Positions 45,293-55,029 of a stretch of DNA of 64,000 bases are shown here, in pieces. The position numbers and the translations under genes are program-made. The stretch covers positions 1 to 64,000 of the forward strand of contig JABDAZ010000008.1 in assembly GCA_013288945.1 (NCBI GenBank), written 5' to 3'. Origin of the DNA: Bacteroidota bacterium. Lineage in GTDB: Bacteria > Bacteroidota > Bacteroidia > Chitinophagales > Chitinophagaceae. The notes below the pieces were generated by a model. It made no database searches. It had not been told where the DNA came from and saw nothing but the letters and a program-made list of their open reading frames with translations. The first letter of the stretch is position 1. Every line of letters begins with the position of its first letter.

Positions 45293-46699
45293 TTATTCAT
45301 TAATCTTCTTTCTCTTTTTTCTAAACAATAAAATGTATGGAATAATAATAATGAAGATTAATAAAATGCCGAGCGCTGTATAAAATATAACCCGCAAACT
45401 TTTATCCTCGCCATTATTAATAGCAGTTTTACAATTGGAAATATAAGTTTCTATTGTTGGATAATGTATGTTCAAACTTTTTACGGTAAGAAATTTTTTG
45501 AGTGCATTGCTGTAATATTTTTTTTCAAACAGTTGCACGCCTTCTGCAAATATTGCAGACACTTTGCTGGTTGATGGTTCAATATCAACCGAATCTAAAA
45601 ACTCTTTTAAAATTTGCACAGGTATCGCGAAATTGAGGCCTGCAGCCAATCCGCCGGTGCTTTCAATACTTCCAAAAGTTGTTAATCCAATCACTTCGCC
45701 ATTATTATTACATACCGGGCCACCACTACTTCCATGATTAATATTTGCATCCATCTGCACTACAGGCCATCCATTAACTGAATTTTTTATAGCGCTTACA
45801 ATACCTGTTGTAAGCGTTGGTTCAATGCCAGATTCTGCAGCAACAAAATCATTATTGGTAACTGGCGCAGGGTATCCATAAACATATAATTGTTCGCCAA
45901 CCATTGGCAAATTACCTGTTGCAATTTTTAATGTCGGCAAATTTGTATCTGCTTCAATTTTTAAAACGGCAACATCTTTTCCCGGCATTGGCAAACCTTT
46001 TATTATTATTGATGCCGCTTTTGTTTCACTGACAGATGGCTTGCCTTCGATGTCTTTTCTATAAACAACATACACTGTTTTTTTAAGATCATTCAATACC
46101 ATTGAAAACAATCTTGAGTAAACAGATGAATACGTGGTGTATAATGAACTGCGTTGCTGCTCGGTAAATTTTGTTGCCCACGAATTTTCCAGTGCAGAAA
46201 TATTTGCATCTGTAATTTGCTGAAATGCGGAAAGAATAAAATGCCTTCTTATAAAAGCATTGTCACGATCTATTAAATGAGAATTTGTGGCAACATAGCC
46301 ATCACCCGTAATAAAAAAACCCGTTCCTGTTGCAGTAATTTCTTCTGTTTGTTTTATATAATCATACGTAGTTTTAAAAAAACGCGATGGGTTATTGTTC
46401 ATTTCGCGGAGCACAATATCCAGTTTTTGTTCTGGCGTAAAAACGATTCCGTTATTATCAATTTCCTGGATAGAATCTACAAGATGGTTAAAACGGCGTG
46501 TATCAATTTTCATATTGCGCACATCAACCGTTGCGGAAAAAACAGTTTTTATCATTACCACGCCGGGCCTGTTAATAGCATAATTCTCAACAGCAGAGCA
46601 GCTTTGCGCCGATGCACTGTTAATAATAATTATTAATGATAAAAATATCCGGCTTAAATATTTTATACTTATTAATGCGTTTGCACGCTTTAGGAACAT
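45293..46699 (-). CDS. Membrane-anchored trypsin-like serine protease
   Basis: A 468-residue exported protease. The N-terminal signal segment ends near residue 31 (SASAQ). The catalytic triad of the S1C/HtrA-like fold is visible: H141 (ATNSHLI), D242 (KDVAVLKI) and S325 (NHGSSGGP). A PDZ domain is not evident; instead there is a short helical region and a C-terminal membrane segment (about 440-460) followed by a basic RKKRKK tail, so the protease domain faces the periplasm. A roughly 75-residue insertion lies between His and Asp. It is convergent with the aspS operon. Confidence 0.85.
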   Translation of the reverse strand: MFLKRANALISIKYLSRIFLSLIIIINSASAQSCSAVENYAINRPGVVMIKTVFSATVDVRNMKIDTRRFNHLVDSIQEIDNNGIVFTPEQKLDIVLREMNNNPSRFFKTTYDYIKQTEEITATGTGFFITGDGYVATNSHLIDRDNAFIRRHFILSAFQQITDANISALENSWATKFTEQQRSSLYTTYSSVYSRLFSMVLNDLKKTVYVVYRKDIEGKPSVSETKAASIIIKGLPMPGKDVAVLKIEADTNLPTLKIATGNLPMVGEQLYVYGYPAPVTNNDFVAAESGIEPTLTTGIVSAIKNSVNGWPVVQMDANINHGSSGGPVCNNNGEVIGLTTFGSIESTGGLAAGLNFAIPVQILKEFLDSVDIEPSTSKVSAIFAEGVQLFEKKYYSNALKKFLTVKSLNIHYPTIETYISNCKTAINNGEDKSLRVIFYTALGILLIFIIIIPYILLFRKKRKKINE

Positions 46700-46765
46700 A
46701 CGATCATCTTTGAATTAAAACTCTAAAAAAGCTAACTTGTTGTACTAATTAATTTTAATTTTTTT

Positions 46766-48031
46766 ATGGATATTTCACAAGCTCCGCTCGCGGAGCGCCT
46801 TCGGCCTCAATCATTAAGCCAGCTTGCCGGCCAGCAGCACCTTACTGGTAAAGGTAGTATTTTGCGCACAGCGATTGAGCATGGCAAAGTACCTTCTATG
46901 ATTTTGTGGGGGCCGCCGGGCACGGGCAAAACAACGATTGCAAATATTATTGCACATACATTACAGGTTCCGTTTTATACATTAAGCGCCATTTCTTCCG
47001 GCGTTAAAGAAGTGCGTGAAGTTATTAATGAAGCAAAAGATAAACAGCACGCCATTTTATTTATAGATGAAATACACCGTTTTAATAAAGGCCAGCAAGA
47101 TGCATTGCTTGGCGCTGTTGAAAAAGGGATTGTTACATTAATAGGTGCAACTACAGAGAACCCGTCTTTCGAAGTAAACAGCGCGTTGCTTAGCCGTTGC
47201 CAGGTATATGTTTTAAAACCTTTGGATGAAAAAGAGTTGATTCAGTTATTAAAATTTGCAATTGCAAATGATATTGAATTGAAAAAAAAGAAAATTGAAT
47301 TGAAAGATACCGAAGCGCTTATTAATATAAGTGGCGGCGACGCGCGCAAACTTTTAAACCTTTTAGAACTTGTATGTAACGCTGCTGAAAATAATATTAT
47401 CATCAGTGATAAACTGGTGATGGATGTTGCACAACAACGCATTGCTTTGTATGATAAAAAAGGCGAACAACATTATGATATCATTTCTGCTTTTATAAAA
47501 TCTATGCGCGGAAGTGATCCAAATGCGGCTGTTTATTATTTGGCAAGAATGATTGAAGGTGGCGAAGATGTAAAATTTATTGCAAGAAGAATGTTGATAC
47601 TGGCAAGTGAAGATATCGGCAATGCCAATCCCAATGCATTATTATTGGCGAATGCAACTTTTGAAGCTGTTAATAAAATCGGTTATCCTGAGTCTTCATT
47701 AATCTTATCGCAGTGCGCACTTTATCTTGCATCTTCAGCAAAAAGTAATGCAGCAACAATTGCCATTGGCGCAGCGCAACAAGCTGTTCGCAACCACGGC
47801 GATTTGGCTGTGCCATTGCATATAAGAAATGCGCCAACAAAATTGATGAAGAATTTAGATTATGGAAAAGATTATCAATACAGCCATAACTATGACAATA
47901 ACTTTTCGCCGCAGGAATATTTGCCAAAAGAAATCAGCGGAACAAAATTTTATGATCCGCAAAAAAATGCACGCGAAGAAGAGATGAGAAAACATTTAAA
48001 AAATTTATGGAAAGAGAAATATGGATATTGA
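46766..48031 (+). CDS. rarA: Replication-associated recombination protein A
   Basis: AAA+ ATPase of the RarA/MgsA/WRNIP1 family that acts at stalled forks with SSB. Motifs: APLAERLRPQSLSQLAGQQHL, Walker A GPPGTGKTT (residues 49-57), Walker B LFIDEIHRF, sensor 1 ATTENPSF, and the C-terminal tetramerisation region (SMRGSDPNAAVYYLARM, EDIGNANPNAL). Length 421 residues is typical. A heptamer array follows. Confidence 0.95.
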   Translation: MDISQAPLAERLRPQSLSQLAGQQHLTGKGSILRTAIEHGKVPSMILWGPPGTGKTTIANIIAHTLQVPFYTLSAISSGVKEVREVINEAKDKQHAILFIDEIHRFNKGQQDALLGAVEKGIVTLIGATTENPSFEVNSALLSRCQVYVLKPLDEKELIQLLKFAIANDIELKKKKIELKDTEALINISGGDARKLLNLLELVCNAAENNIIISDKLVMDVAQQRIALYDKKGEQHYDIISAFIKSMRGSDPNAAVYYLARMIEGGEDVKFIARRMLILASEDIGNANPNALLLANATFEAVNKIGYPESSLILSQCALYLASSAKSNAATIAIGAAQQAVRNHGDLAVPLHIRNAPTKLMKNLDYGKDYQYSHNYDNNFSPQEYLPKEISGTKFYDPQKNAREEEMRKHLKNLWKEKYGY

Positions 48032-48032
48032 G

Positions 48033-48195
48033 GAGTTATGAATTATGAGTTATGAATTTTTGTCGATGGTTTATGAGTCATTATTAATTGCAAAAATTAT
48101 TATTAATGATTAATAATAATCAACATTCAATATTCAATAATCAATTTTCAAGTATTAATAAAAACGAACTGTCAACTGTCAACTGCCAACTACTA
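48033..48195. repeat. Three heptamer blocks: GAGTTAT, ATATTCA and ACTGTCA families
   Basis: Block 1 (48033-48060): GAGTTAT, GAATTAT, GAGTTAT, GAATTTT, starting at the rarA stop. Block 2 (48123-48157): ACATTCA, ATATTCA, ATAATCA, ATTTTCA, AGTATTA. Block 3 (48168-48195): ACTGTCA, ACTGTCA, ACTGCCA, ACTACTA; its last base is the A of the GNAT start codon. Confidence 0.87.
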
Positions 48196-48638
48196 TGAAT
48201 TGGATATTAAAAAAATTTGAAGAGCTTACTCCGTTTGAATTGTATGCCATACTTCAATTGCGCAATGCAATTTTTGTTGTTGAACAAAATTGTGTTTATC
48301 AAGATCTCGATAATAAAGATTTGAAGAGTTATCATTTGATGGGTTATGAAAAAAATTTACTTGTTGCATATACACGCATATTGCCCGCGGGAATTTCCTA
48401 TGTAGAATCTTCTATTGGGCGTGTAGTAGTTTTACAGGCAGCAAGAAAAAATGGAACGGGAAAAAAATTAATGCAAAAAAGTATTGAAAATTTATTTTCA
48501 TTATTTGGAAAAATGCCAATAAAAATCGGCGCACAATTATACCTGCAAAAATTTTACGAATCACTTGGCTTTCAACAAACCAGCAATGTTTATTTAGAAG
48601 ATGGCATCGAACATATTGAAATGTTGCTTACTCCATAA
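48195..48638 (+). CDS. GNAT-family acetyltransferase, ElaA-like
   Basis: A 147-residue cytosolic N-acetyltransferase of the ElaA type: FEELTPFELYAILQLRNAIFVVEQNCVYQDLD and the acetyl-CoA-binding SIGRVVVLQAARKNGTGKKLMQ, then QLYLQKFYESLGFQ. The acceptor is unknown. No Shine-Dalgarno is present; the start codon touches a heptamer array. Confidence 0.87.
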   Translation: MNWILKKFEELTPFELYAILQLRNAIFVVEQNCVYQDLDNKDLKSYHLMGYEKNLLVAYTRILPAGISYVESSIGRVVVLQAARKNGTGKKLMQKSIENLFSLFGKMPIKIGAQLYLQKFYESLGFQQTSNVYLEDGIEHIEMLLTP

Positions 48639-48780
48639 CGCCACAAAAAAAATCTTTTATAGAAATTATTTTTAATTCTGCACACATAAAAAACTATTTC
48701 CTTCGTTTCTTGTAAGATACCAGCAATTTTTATATTTTGTTGCTGAATCCAATCCATCGGAAAACTAAAATCTAATATTC

Positions 48781-49758
48781 ATGAAACAGTGTTTACACTC
48801 CTTATTGCGGAAGTGTGTATTTATTGCAACGCTATTATTTGCATTAAACATTCCGTCTTTCAGTCAACTTTCTTCAGGCACTTATTTTGACGCAGGCATT
48901 ACAGTTGGCCCAATGGGTTTCCTTGGTGATCTTGGCGGCAATTACGGAAAAGGAACTGGCTTTGTTAAAGATTACAATTTAAAAACTACCAAACTTTCTT
49001 ACGGTATTTATGCAACTGCATATCCTGCAGAATGGCTGGGCATCAGGCTGGCATTGAATTTTGGCGGACTGAACGGAAGCGATGCAAATACAAATGTAAA
49101 AGGTGGTGAAGAAGAATCACGCAAAAACAGGAACCTCGATTTCCGATCAAACATACAGGAAGCTTTTATTGGTGGTGAATTATATCCAACTGTTTTTCTT
49201 GAAAATGATCCAACAGATATACAAGGAAGATTAAGGCCTTATGGTATTATTGGTATCGGTGTTTTTCATTTCAACCCACAAGGAAGTTATACTGATCCAA
49301 ACACGCACACAACAAGCTGGGTAAACCTGCGCGATTTGCATACAGAAGGCGAAGGTTTTCCTGAATACCCAGATAGAAAAGAATATGCATTAACGCAATT
49401 AAATATTCCGATGGGCATTGGTGTTAAATATTATTTCAGCAACAGTGTAAATATTTCTTTCGAAATCATTCACCGCAAAACATTTACTGATTATATAGAT
49501 GACGTGAGTACAAACTTTGTAGACCCGAGTTTATTTTATAAATATCTTCCGGCAGCCACTGCAAAAATTGCAGATGAGATGTCGAATAAAAGCCCGTTGC
49601 GCGGCCAGCCAGGCGCTTATAATGTAGGCGATAAAAGAGGCAATCCAAATCAAAACGATGCATACTTTACAGCAGGGTTTAAGTTAGGAATCCGTTTAGG
49701 TGCAGGCAGCGAACGCCAATGGAGAAACTCAACACGTTGCCCTGTTTTACGTTTCTAA
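48781..49758 (+). CDS. Outer-membrane beta-barrel protein (DUF6089/PorG-like)
   Basis: A 325-residue exported protein with a signal peptide (about 1-28, ending SFSQ) followed by alternating amphipathic strands (YFDAGITVGPMGFLGDLGG, LSYGIYATAYPAEWLGIRLALNFGG, RLRPYGIIGIGVFHF, NIPMGIGVKYYFS) and a terminal strand near GFKLGIRLGAG. The pattern is that of an eight-strand-type barrel common in Bacteroidota, some of which assist type IX secretion. A loop of charged residues (GGEEESRKNRN) lies near residue 110. The specific role is inferred only. Confidence 0.75.
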   Translation: MKQCLHSLLRKCVFIATLLFALNIPSFSQLSSGTYFDAGITVGPMGFLGDLGGNYGKGTGFVKDYNLKTTKLSYGIYATAYPAEWLGIRLALNFGGLNGSDANTNVKGGEEESRKNRNLDFRSNIQEAFIGGELYPTVFLENDPTDIQGRLRPYGIIGIGVFHFNPQGSYTDPNTHTTSWVNLRDLHTEGEGFPEYPDRKEYALTQLNIPMGIGVKYYFSNSVNISFEIIHRKTFTDYIDDVSTNFVDPSLFYKYLPAATAKIADEMSNKSPLRGQPGAYNVGDKRGNPNQNDAYFTAGFKLGIRLGAGSERQWRNSTRCPVLRF

Positions 49759-49802
49759 AAAAATTATCATACCCAAATTATTTTATACATCATTGTATAC
49801 AT

Positions 49803-50009
49803 ATGCATAAAACTGTACACGGAAAAAATTTATTGGTCAACTTCTTTTTAATAGCAGCAGCCATTTTATTAATACTGTTTGCTTCTTTCACAGCAACAAA
49901 AATTTCCGGTTCAGTTGTTAAGCTTTCAATGCATACAACATCTTATAAAATTAATACAGCAAAAAATATTTTAAACGCACAACCAATAAGCAGGCAGGGA
50001 AATTGGTAG
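49803..50009 (+). CDS. Small single-pass membrane peptide
   Basis: A 68-residue frame from ATG 49803 with one strong hydrophobic segment (about residues 10-30, LLVNFFLIAAAILLILFA), a polar tail and the end ISRQGNW. No family is recognised. It lies 44 bases after the barrel gene and before a terminator, so it is probably the last cistron of that transcript. An upstream in-frame extension into the barrel gene is rejected. Confidence 0.5.
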   Translation: MHKTVHGKNLLVNFFLIAAAILLILFASFTATKISGSVVKLSMHTTSYKINTAKNILNAQPISRQGNW

Positions 50010-50140
50010 AATCTGATATCCGAAAACAATGGTTAACAGTAACCTGATCCGTTCCCTATTTTAGTACCCTACAAAAGATTTTATTAACAGACCTGCTGCG
50101 CTTATTGGTACTTTATTGTTCTTACCCCTAAAACCCAACA

Positions 50141-50172
50141 GCCGGTAACTTTTGTTACCGGCCTTTTTTTTA
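50141..50172 (+). terminator. Strong intrinsic terminator
   Basis: GCCGGTAAC (50141-50149), loop TTTT, GTTACCGGC (50154-50162), then a T-run. It ends the barrel transcript before a convergent gene. Confidence 0.93.
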
Positions 50173-50194
50173 TTAATAAACTTAAAAAAGAGAG

Positions 50195-50725
50195 TTACTT
50201 CAAAAACACGTCTGCAGCATGTTTCCAGCTTTCCAGGCGATCATAATTTTTTTCATCCAAATTATGCGGCGCATTAAAAAGATAAGGCTTGCCTTTAAAA
50301 TGTTGCAAGTGCCTTGCATGATCATCAATCATATAATCGCCGTACATTAATCTCTTATCTCCGCAAAAAACCATTTGCTGCCAGGTAAAAAATGGAAAAT
50401 GTTCCATCAGCCAATGATATTTTTCTATTAATGAATTTGGAAATTCAACAGCAGCAGACACAATGAAAATTTCATATTTTTTATTCATCTCTTCCAGCAC
50501 TTCTTTGCTGTTTTCAATCACTGGCAGGTTGCGAAAAAATCCAGGTTCAAATAATTGTTGCCGCACAATTGTTTGATGTTCGTCAGGAAAACCTTTAACC
50601 AAAGAATGCCCTGCAAGCATTTTTTCATAGTCAATATCGCCGCCAAATTTTTCTTTATACCAATTAATCATTGCCAATGTAGTATCAGCAATCACTTCAT
50701 CCATATCAACTAAAATTCTTTCCAT
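50195..50725 (-). CDS. 5'(3')-deoxyribonucleotidase, HAD family (NT5C type)
   Basis: A 176-residue cytosolic phosphatase that should dephosphorylate pyrimidine deoxynucleotides. HAD motif 1 is VDMDEV (nucleophile D7, general acid D9), motif 2 lies in FIVSAAVEF, the lysine in FCGDKRLM and motif 3 in YMIDDHARH. The size matches bacterial 5'(3')-deoxyribonucleotidases. A REP-like core lies just upstream of its start. Confidence 0.88.
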   Translation of the reverse strand: MERILVDMDEVIADTTLAMINWYKEKFGGDIDYEKMLAGHSLVKGFPDEHQTIVRQQLFEPGFFRNLPVIENSKEVLEEMNKKYEIFIVSAAVEFPNSLIEKYHWLMEHFPFFTWQQMVFCGDKRLMYGDYMIDDHARHLQHFKGKPYLFNAPHNLDEKNYDRLESWKHAADVFLK

Positions 50726-50739
50726 ATCTAAAAAATATT

Positions 50740-50794
50740 TTTTTACTAAGCGATAGAATTATTATTAAACATTTGTTGCGTCGCACTCTTGTAC
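50740..50794 (-). repeat. REP-like unit upstream of the nucleotidase
   Basis: Reverse core variant GCGTCGCACTCTTGTAC at 50778-50794, with the subfamily flank ACTAAGCGATAGAATTATTA before it, as also seen near 58800. Confidence 0.8.
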
Positions 50795-50891
50795 ATTTTA
50801 ATCTTTACTCAACAATTTTGTGAATGGTCAATAGTTATTTTGCTTCTCCGGCATGAATGCCGGAGCTAGTCAGACAATTTTCTTATTAATA

Positions 50892-50933
50892 ATACTTCAT
50901 TCAAAATTTTACATTCATCATTTATTATTCAAT
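50892..50933. repeat. Heptamer array overlapping the uvrA paralogue 2 stop codon
   Basis: Six 7-mers: ATACTTC, ATTCAAA, ATTTTAC, ATTCATC, ATTTATT, ATTCAAT. The gene's stop (50918-50920 on the minus strand) and its last residues (LNNK) fall inside. Confidence 0.7.
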
Positions 50934-53791
50934 TCTTCTTTCAAAAATTTTGCGGTAAAGCTTTCTTTGTTTTTTACCAAATCTTCCGGCACGCCTTCAA
51001 ACAAAATTCTTCCGCCGCCATCACCACCTTCCGGCCCAATATCAATAATGTGATCTGCAACTTTTATAACATCCAAATTATGTTCGATTATTAATACTGT
51101 ATTTCCCCTGTCAACCAATTTATTTAATACATCAAGCAAGTGTTGTATGTCTTCAAAATGCAAACCAGTTGTTGGCTCATCTAAAATATAAAATGTTTTT
51201 CCGGTATCTCGTTTTGATAATTCTGTTCCGAGCTTCACGCGCTGCGCTTCGCCACCACTCAGCGTTACAGCCGATTGCCCTAACGTGATATAACCCAAAC
51301 CAACTTCCTGCAGCACTTTTATTTTGCGATATAAATAATGCACGTTCTGAAAAAATTCAACCGCTTCATCAACCGTCATATCCAACACATCGCTTATCGA
51401 TTTTCCTTTGTAACGTATTTCTAAAGTTTCACGGTTATATCTTTTGCCGTTGCATTTTTCACAATGCACATACACGTCTGGCAAAAAATTCATTTCAATT
51501 ACACGCATGCCGCCGCCTTCGCAAACTTCGCATCTTCCACTTTTTACATTAAAAGAAAATCGCCCCGCATTATACCCTCGGATTTTTGCTTCGGGAATTG
51601 AAGCAAACAAAGTTCTTATATCAGTAAAAAATCCACAGTATGTTGCAGGATTACTTCTTGGCGTTCTTCCAATCGGCGACTGATCTATTTCAATTACTTT
51701 ATCAATATTTTCCAAACCCTTGATGCTCTTATATTCCAGCGGATTTGTTTTTGAATCGAATGCATGCTTGCTTAATATCGGGTACAATGTTTCATTAATC
51801 AATGTCGATTTTCCACTGCCGCTAACTCCGGTAACAACAATAAATTTTCCCAGCGGAAATTTTGCATCTACATTTTTTAAATTGTTTCCCTTCGCTCCTT
51901 TCAATTCTAAAAATTTTCCATTTCCTTTTCTTCTTTCTTTTGGTATCTCAATTTTTTTATGAAGGTTTAAATAAGAAGAAGTAAGTGTATCCAATTTTAA
52001 TAATGCTTTCGGAACTCCCTGCGCAACAATTCTTCCGCCATGTGCGCCGGCTTTCGGGCCAATGTCAATCAAATAATCTGCAGCAAGCATAATGTCTTTA
52101 TCATGTTCAACAACTAAAACGCTGTTGCCAATATCACGCAGGTTTTTTAATGCATCAATCAGTCGTTGGTTATCTCTTTGATGCAAACCAATACTTGGTT
52201 CATCTAAAATATACGTGATGCCTTGAAGTTGCGATCCAATTTGTGTTGCTAAACGTATACGCTGAGACTCGCCACCACTCAGCGTTCTGGAAGATCGGTT
52301 TAATGTTAGATAGGTTAATCCAACATCTAATAAAAATTGTAAGCGTTCGCGGATTTCTTTCAATACATCTTTTGCAATCGTTGATTGTTTGGCGCTTAAC
52401 CGTTTTTCAATTCCATTGAACCAAACAATCAATTTATCCAAATTCATATTGCTTAGTTCGGAAATATTTTTTTCATCAACTTTAAACCAAAGGCTTTCTT
52501 TTTTTAAACGTGCGCCATTACACGTTTCGCAGGTTTTTAATTCCATAAATTTTTCAACCCAATCTCTTAATGCATCTGTTGTGCCACCTGCAAACCAACG
52601 CTTCAATTGATTTATTAATCCTTCATATTCTTCTGCATAAACATTGCCGGTTGTTGCAGTTGCTTCATAATCTATTTCATTATCGGTTGATCCATTTTCA
52701 TTTCCATATAAAACCAAATTCAATGCTTTTGCAGGCATTTCATTAACTGGTTTATCCAAACTGAATTTATTTTTTTTCGCTAACTGTTGCACTTGTTTAA
52801 ACACATACGCTTCACGTTCGCCACCCAAAGGCACAAGCGCACCTTCATTAATACTTTTTGTTTTATCTGGAATAACAGCATCCATGCTTATCTGGTAAAC
52901 AAATCCCAAACCTTTACAAGTTGGGCATGCACCGTAAGGTGAGTTGAAAGAAAAATTATTTGGATTTGGTTCTTCATAACTAATGCCTGTGTCTTCGCAC
53001 ATTAATTGCTTGCTATACTGAACCAATTTATTATCATCATTAACAAGTAAGAACATTAAGTCTTTACCAATCTGCAAAGATTTTTGTACGCTCTGGCTCA
53101 GCCTCACTTTCATATCATCAGTCACTGCAAGCCGATCAATTACCACTTCTATATCATGAATTTTATACCGATCAACCTGCATCTTCGCAACCAAATCTTT
53201 TACTTCGCCATCCACACGAACTTTTACATAACCTTTCTTTCTTGTTTCTTCAAACAGTTCGCGGTAATGTCCTTTTCTTCCGCGCACAAGTGGCGCGAGA
53301 ACAGAGATTTTTTTATTTTTAAATTTTTTAAAAACATTATCCACAATTTCTTCTTCACTAAACTTCACCATTTTTTTTCCGGTGTTGTATGAATAAGCGT
53401 CGCCAATTCTTGCATACAACAAACGCAAAAAATCATACACTTCAGTTACAGTTCCAACTGTACTCCGCGGGTTTTTATTGGTTGTTTTTTGTTCGATAGA
53501 AATCACCGGGCTTAATCCTGTAATCTTATCAACATCCGGCCTTTCCATATCACCAATAAATTGCCTTGCATATGCGCCAAAACTTTCCATATACCGGCGC
53601 TGGCCTTCTGCATAAATTGTATCAAATGCAAGCGACGATTTTCCGCTGCCACTAATTCCCGTAATAACAACCAGTTTATTTTTCGGAATTTTTATATCAA
53701 TATTTTTCAGGTTGTGCACGCGCGCGCCAAACACTTCAATTGATTCTTCTTCAATAATATTTTTTGTTGCTTCCTTCTCTGAAATCAGCAT
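50918..53791 (-). CDS. uvrA: Excinuclease ABC subunit A, paralogue 2 (canonical type)
   Basis: A 957-residue UvrA. Walker [10 protein letters not shown] (residues 45-53) and GVSGSGKST (second module), signatures LSGGES and LSGGEA, and Walker [10 protein letters not shown] and LDEPTTGLH are intact. The zinc modules are CPTCKG, CETCNG, CEVCEG and CEKCNG. The N-terminus is only 20 residues before the first ABC strand, close to the bacterial standard, so I take this as the main repair enzyme. The last residues are encoded by a heptamer array. A second uvrA lies at 15281-18094. Confidence 0.95.
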   Translation of the reverse strand: MLISEKEATKNIIEEESIEVFGARVHNLKNIDIKIPKNKLVVITGISGSGKSSLAFDTIYAEGQRRYMESFGAYARQFIGDMERPDVDKITGLSPVISIEQKTTNKNPRSTVGTVTEVYDFLRLLYARIGDAYSYNTGKKMVKFSEEEIVDNVFKKFKNKKISVLAPLVRGRKGHYRELFEETRKKGYVKVRVDGEVKDLVAKMQVDRYKIHDIEVVIDRLAVTDDMKVRLSQSVQKSLQIGKDLMFLLVNDDNKLVQYSKQLMCEDTGISYEEPNPNNFSFNSPYGACPTCKGLGFVYQISMDAVIPDKTKSINEGALVPLGGEREAYVFKQVQQLAKKNKFSLDKPVNEMPAKALNLVLYGNENGSTDNEIDYEATATTGNVYAEEYEGLINQLKRWFAGGTTDALRDWVEKFMELKTCETCNGARLKKESLWFKVDEKNISELSNMNLDKLIVWFNGIEKRLSAKQSTIAKDVLKEIRERLQFLLDVGLTYLTLNRSSRTLSGGESQRIRLATQIGSQLQGITYILDEPSIGLHQRDNQRLIDALKNLRDIGNSVLVVEHDKDIMLAADYLIDIGPKAGAHGGRIVAQGVPKALLKLDTLTSSYLNLHKKIEIPKERRKGNGKFLELKGAKGNNLKNVDAKFPLGKFIVVTGVSGSGKSTLINETLYPILSKHAFDSKTNPLEYKSIKGLENIDKVIEIDQSPIGRTPRSNPATYCGFFTDIRTLFASIPEAKIRGYNAGRFSFNVKSGRCEVCEGGGMRVIEMNFLPDVYVHCEKCNGKRYNRETLEIRYKGKSISDVLDMTVDEAVEFFQNVHYLYRKIKVLQEVGLGYITLGQSAVTLSGGEAQRVKLGTELSKRDTGKTFYILDEPTTGLHFEDIQHLLDVLNKLVDRGNTVLIIEHNLDVIKVADHIIDIGPEGGDGGGRILFEGVPEDLVKNKESFTAKFLKEELNNK

Positions 53792-53867
53792 AATCGTAAC
53801 TCCTTATTAAATCGTGGTAAATGAAAACTAAGATAAGAACAAAAGCATTGCTCTTTGGTTTGAATTG

Positions 53868-53875
53868 CAAAGATA
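53868..53875 (-). promoter_or_regulatory. -7 box of uvrA paralogue 2
   Basis: CAAAGATA on the plus strand is TATCTTTG on the minus strand, about 75 bases before the uvrA ATG. The -33 region falls inside the heptamer array at 53883. Confidence 0.5.
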
Positions 53876-53882
53876 ATAAAAC

Positions 53883-53943
53883 GTGAATGGCCAATGGTGA
53901 ATGGCCAAATTTAAATTGACCATCCACCATTGACCATTCACCA
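53883..53943. repeat. Heptamer array, GTGAATG/TTGACCA family, two arms
   Basis: Left arm GTGAATG, GCCAATG, GTGAATG, GCCAAAT (53883-53910). Right arm TTGACCA, TCCACCA, TTGACCA, TTCACCA (53916-53943). The two arms form an imperfect palindrome of about 28 bases per side with a 5-base loop. Confidence 0.9.
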
Positions 53944-53959
53944 AACTAATTTATCAAAT

Positions 53960-54847
53960 CTATTGATGCAACGTAATCGTTGGCACTTGCGTAACCTTGG
54001 AAGAATCGGCTACAATATTATTAATAGTTGTATCCTGGTATCCGTTTCGTCCTTTAAAATTAATCGAGTACGTTCCAGCAGGCACGGCGCTTAATAAATA
54101 ATTTCCATTACGTCCCGGAATTGCATACAAAGTATCTGAAGCATTATAAACAGTTATTAATGCAGTTGATTGCGGTGGCAAAACCTGGCCATCAATTTTT
54201 GCAGTAACTACTTTATTAAATGCAACGATATAAGGTTTTAAATAAAATGTTCCGCTCCAGAAATAAACAGATCTTGCGATGTTGAAATCGAGCCACAACT
54301 CAAATTGATTATTGGTAACCGAAGCAACATTCTGGCGGCTCACATTAATATCAAAAAATGGAAACGGCCCGAATATTTCTAACGGATAACTTGTAGTGCT
54401 ATCTGTATAAACGCTGTTATCGGAACCGAGTGTAATCCTCACTTTCAAAATTTTTCCCGAAACATAAACGCCCGAACCAAGCAAAGTATCTACGCCATTT
54501 CTCAGTTGTAAAAGATCATACAAACCCGGCGTTATAGAAAGCGTATCCCAAACCAACGATTTGTTACTTTGATTTCTTCCCCAACCGCAATAATTCGCGT
54601 CCCATTGGTTATTATTATCCTGCGAAGTTTGTGCAGTTGCCGTATCTACTTCAATGGCAATTTGCCTGATGTCGATTAATACTTTGTCAAATGGCATCGG
54701 CCCATCCATCAAATGAACGGACACTTTTGATTCTCCGTTTGGAACAGTTGACGATGAGTTTACAGAATTGTTTTTGCTGCAGGAAGTTGCAAAAATAATA
54801 ACGACAATTGCGCCACATAAAGCGATGTACTTTGATTTTGTTTTCAT
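53960..54847 (-). CDS. DUF4382-type lipoprotein
   Basis: A 295-residue lipoprotein with the acceptor Cys at residue 23 (FATSCSK). The DUF4382 domain runs from KVSVHLMDGPMPFDKVLIDIRQIAIEV through LYDLLQLRNGVDTLLGSG and ILKVRITLGSDN. A C-terminal beta-sandwich (AKIDGQVLPPQSTALITVYN, GNYLLSAVPAGTYSINFKG) resembles carboxypeptidase-regulatory domains. The role is unknown; a surface or periplasmic binding function is plausible. Confidence 0.83.
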   Translation of the reverse strand: MKTKSKYIALCGAIVVIIFATSCSKNNSVNSSSTVPNGESKVSVHLMDGPMPFDKVLIDIRQIAIEVDTATAQTSQDNNNQWDANYCGWGRNQSNKSLVWDTLSITPGLYDLLQLRNGVDTLLGSGVYVSGKILKVRITLGSDNSVYTDSTTSYPLEIFGPFPFFDINVSRQNVASVTNNQFELWLDFNIARSVYFWSGTFYLKPYIVAFNKVVTAKIDGQVLPPQSTALITVYNASDTLYAIPGRNGNYLLSAVPAGTYSINFKGRNGYQDTTINNIVADSSKVTQVPTITLHQ

Positions 54848-55029
54848 GGCTGTAAAAATTTTAGGTATAGATCACTGCATCGTTAACGGTTTCCAAAAAT
54901 TATTCCAGATTGATTTAATTGTAGGTTAATTAAGATTATTAACAAATAACTTTCTTATAAAAAAGATTACGTGAAAGCGTTTGTACAAGTTGCCAAACGA
55001 TGTAGAAAAAAATAAACAAAATTGTTAAT

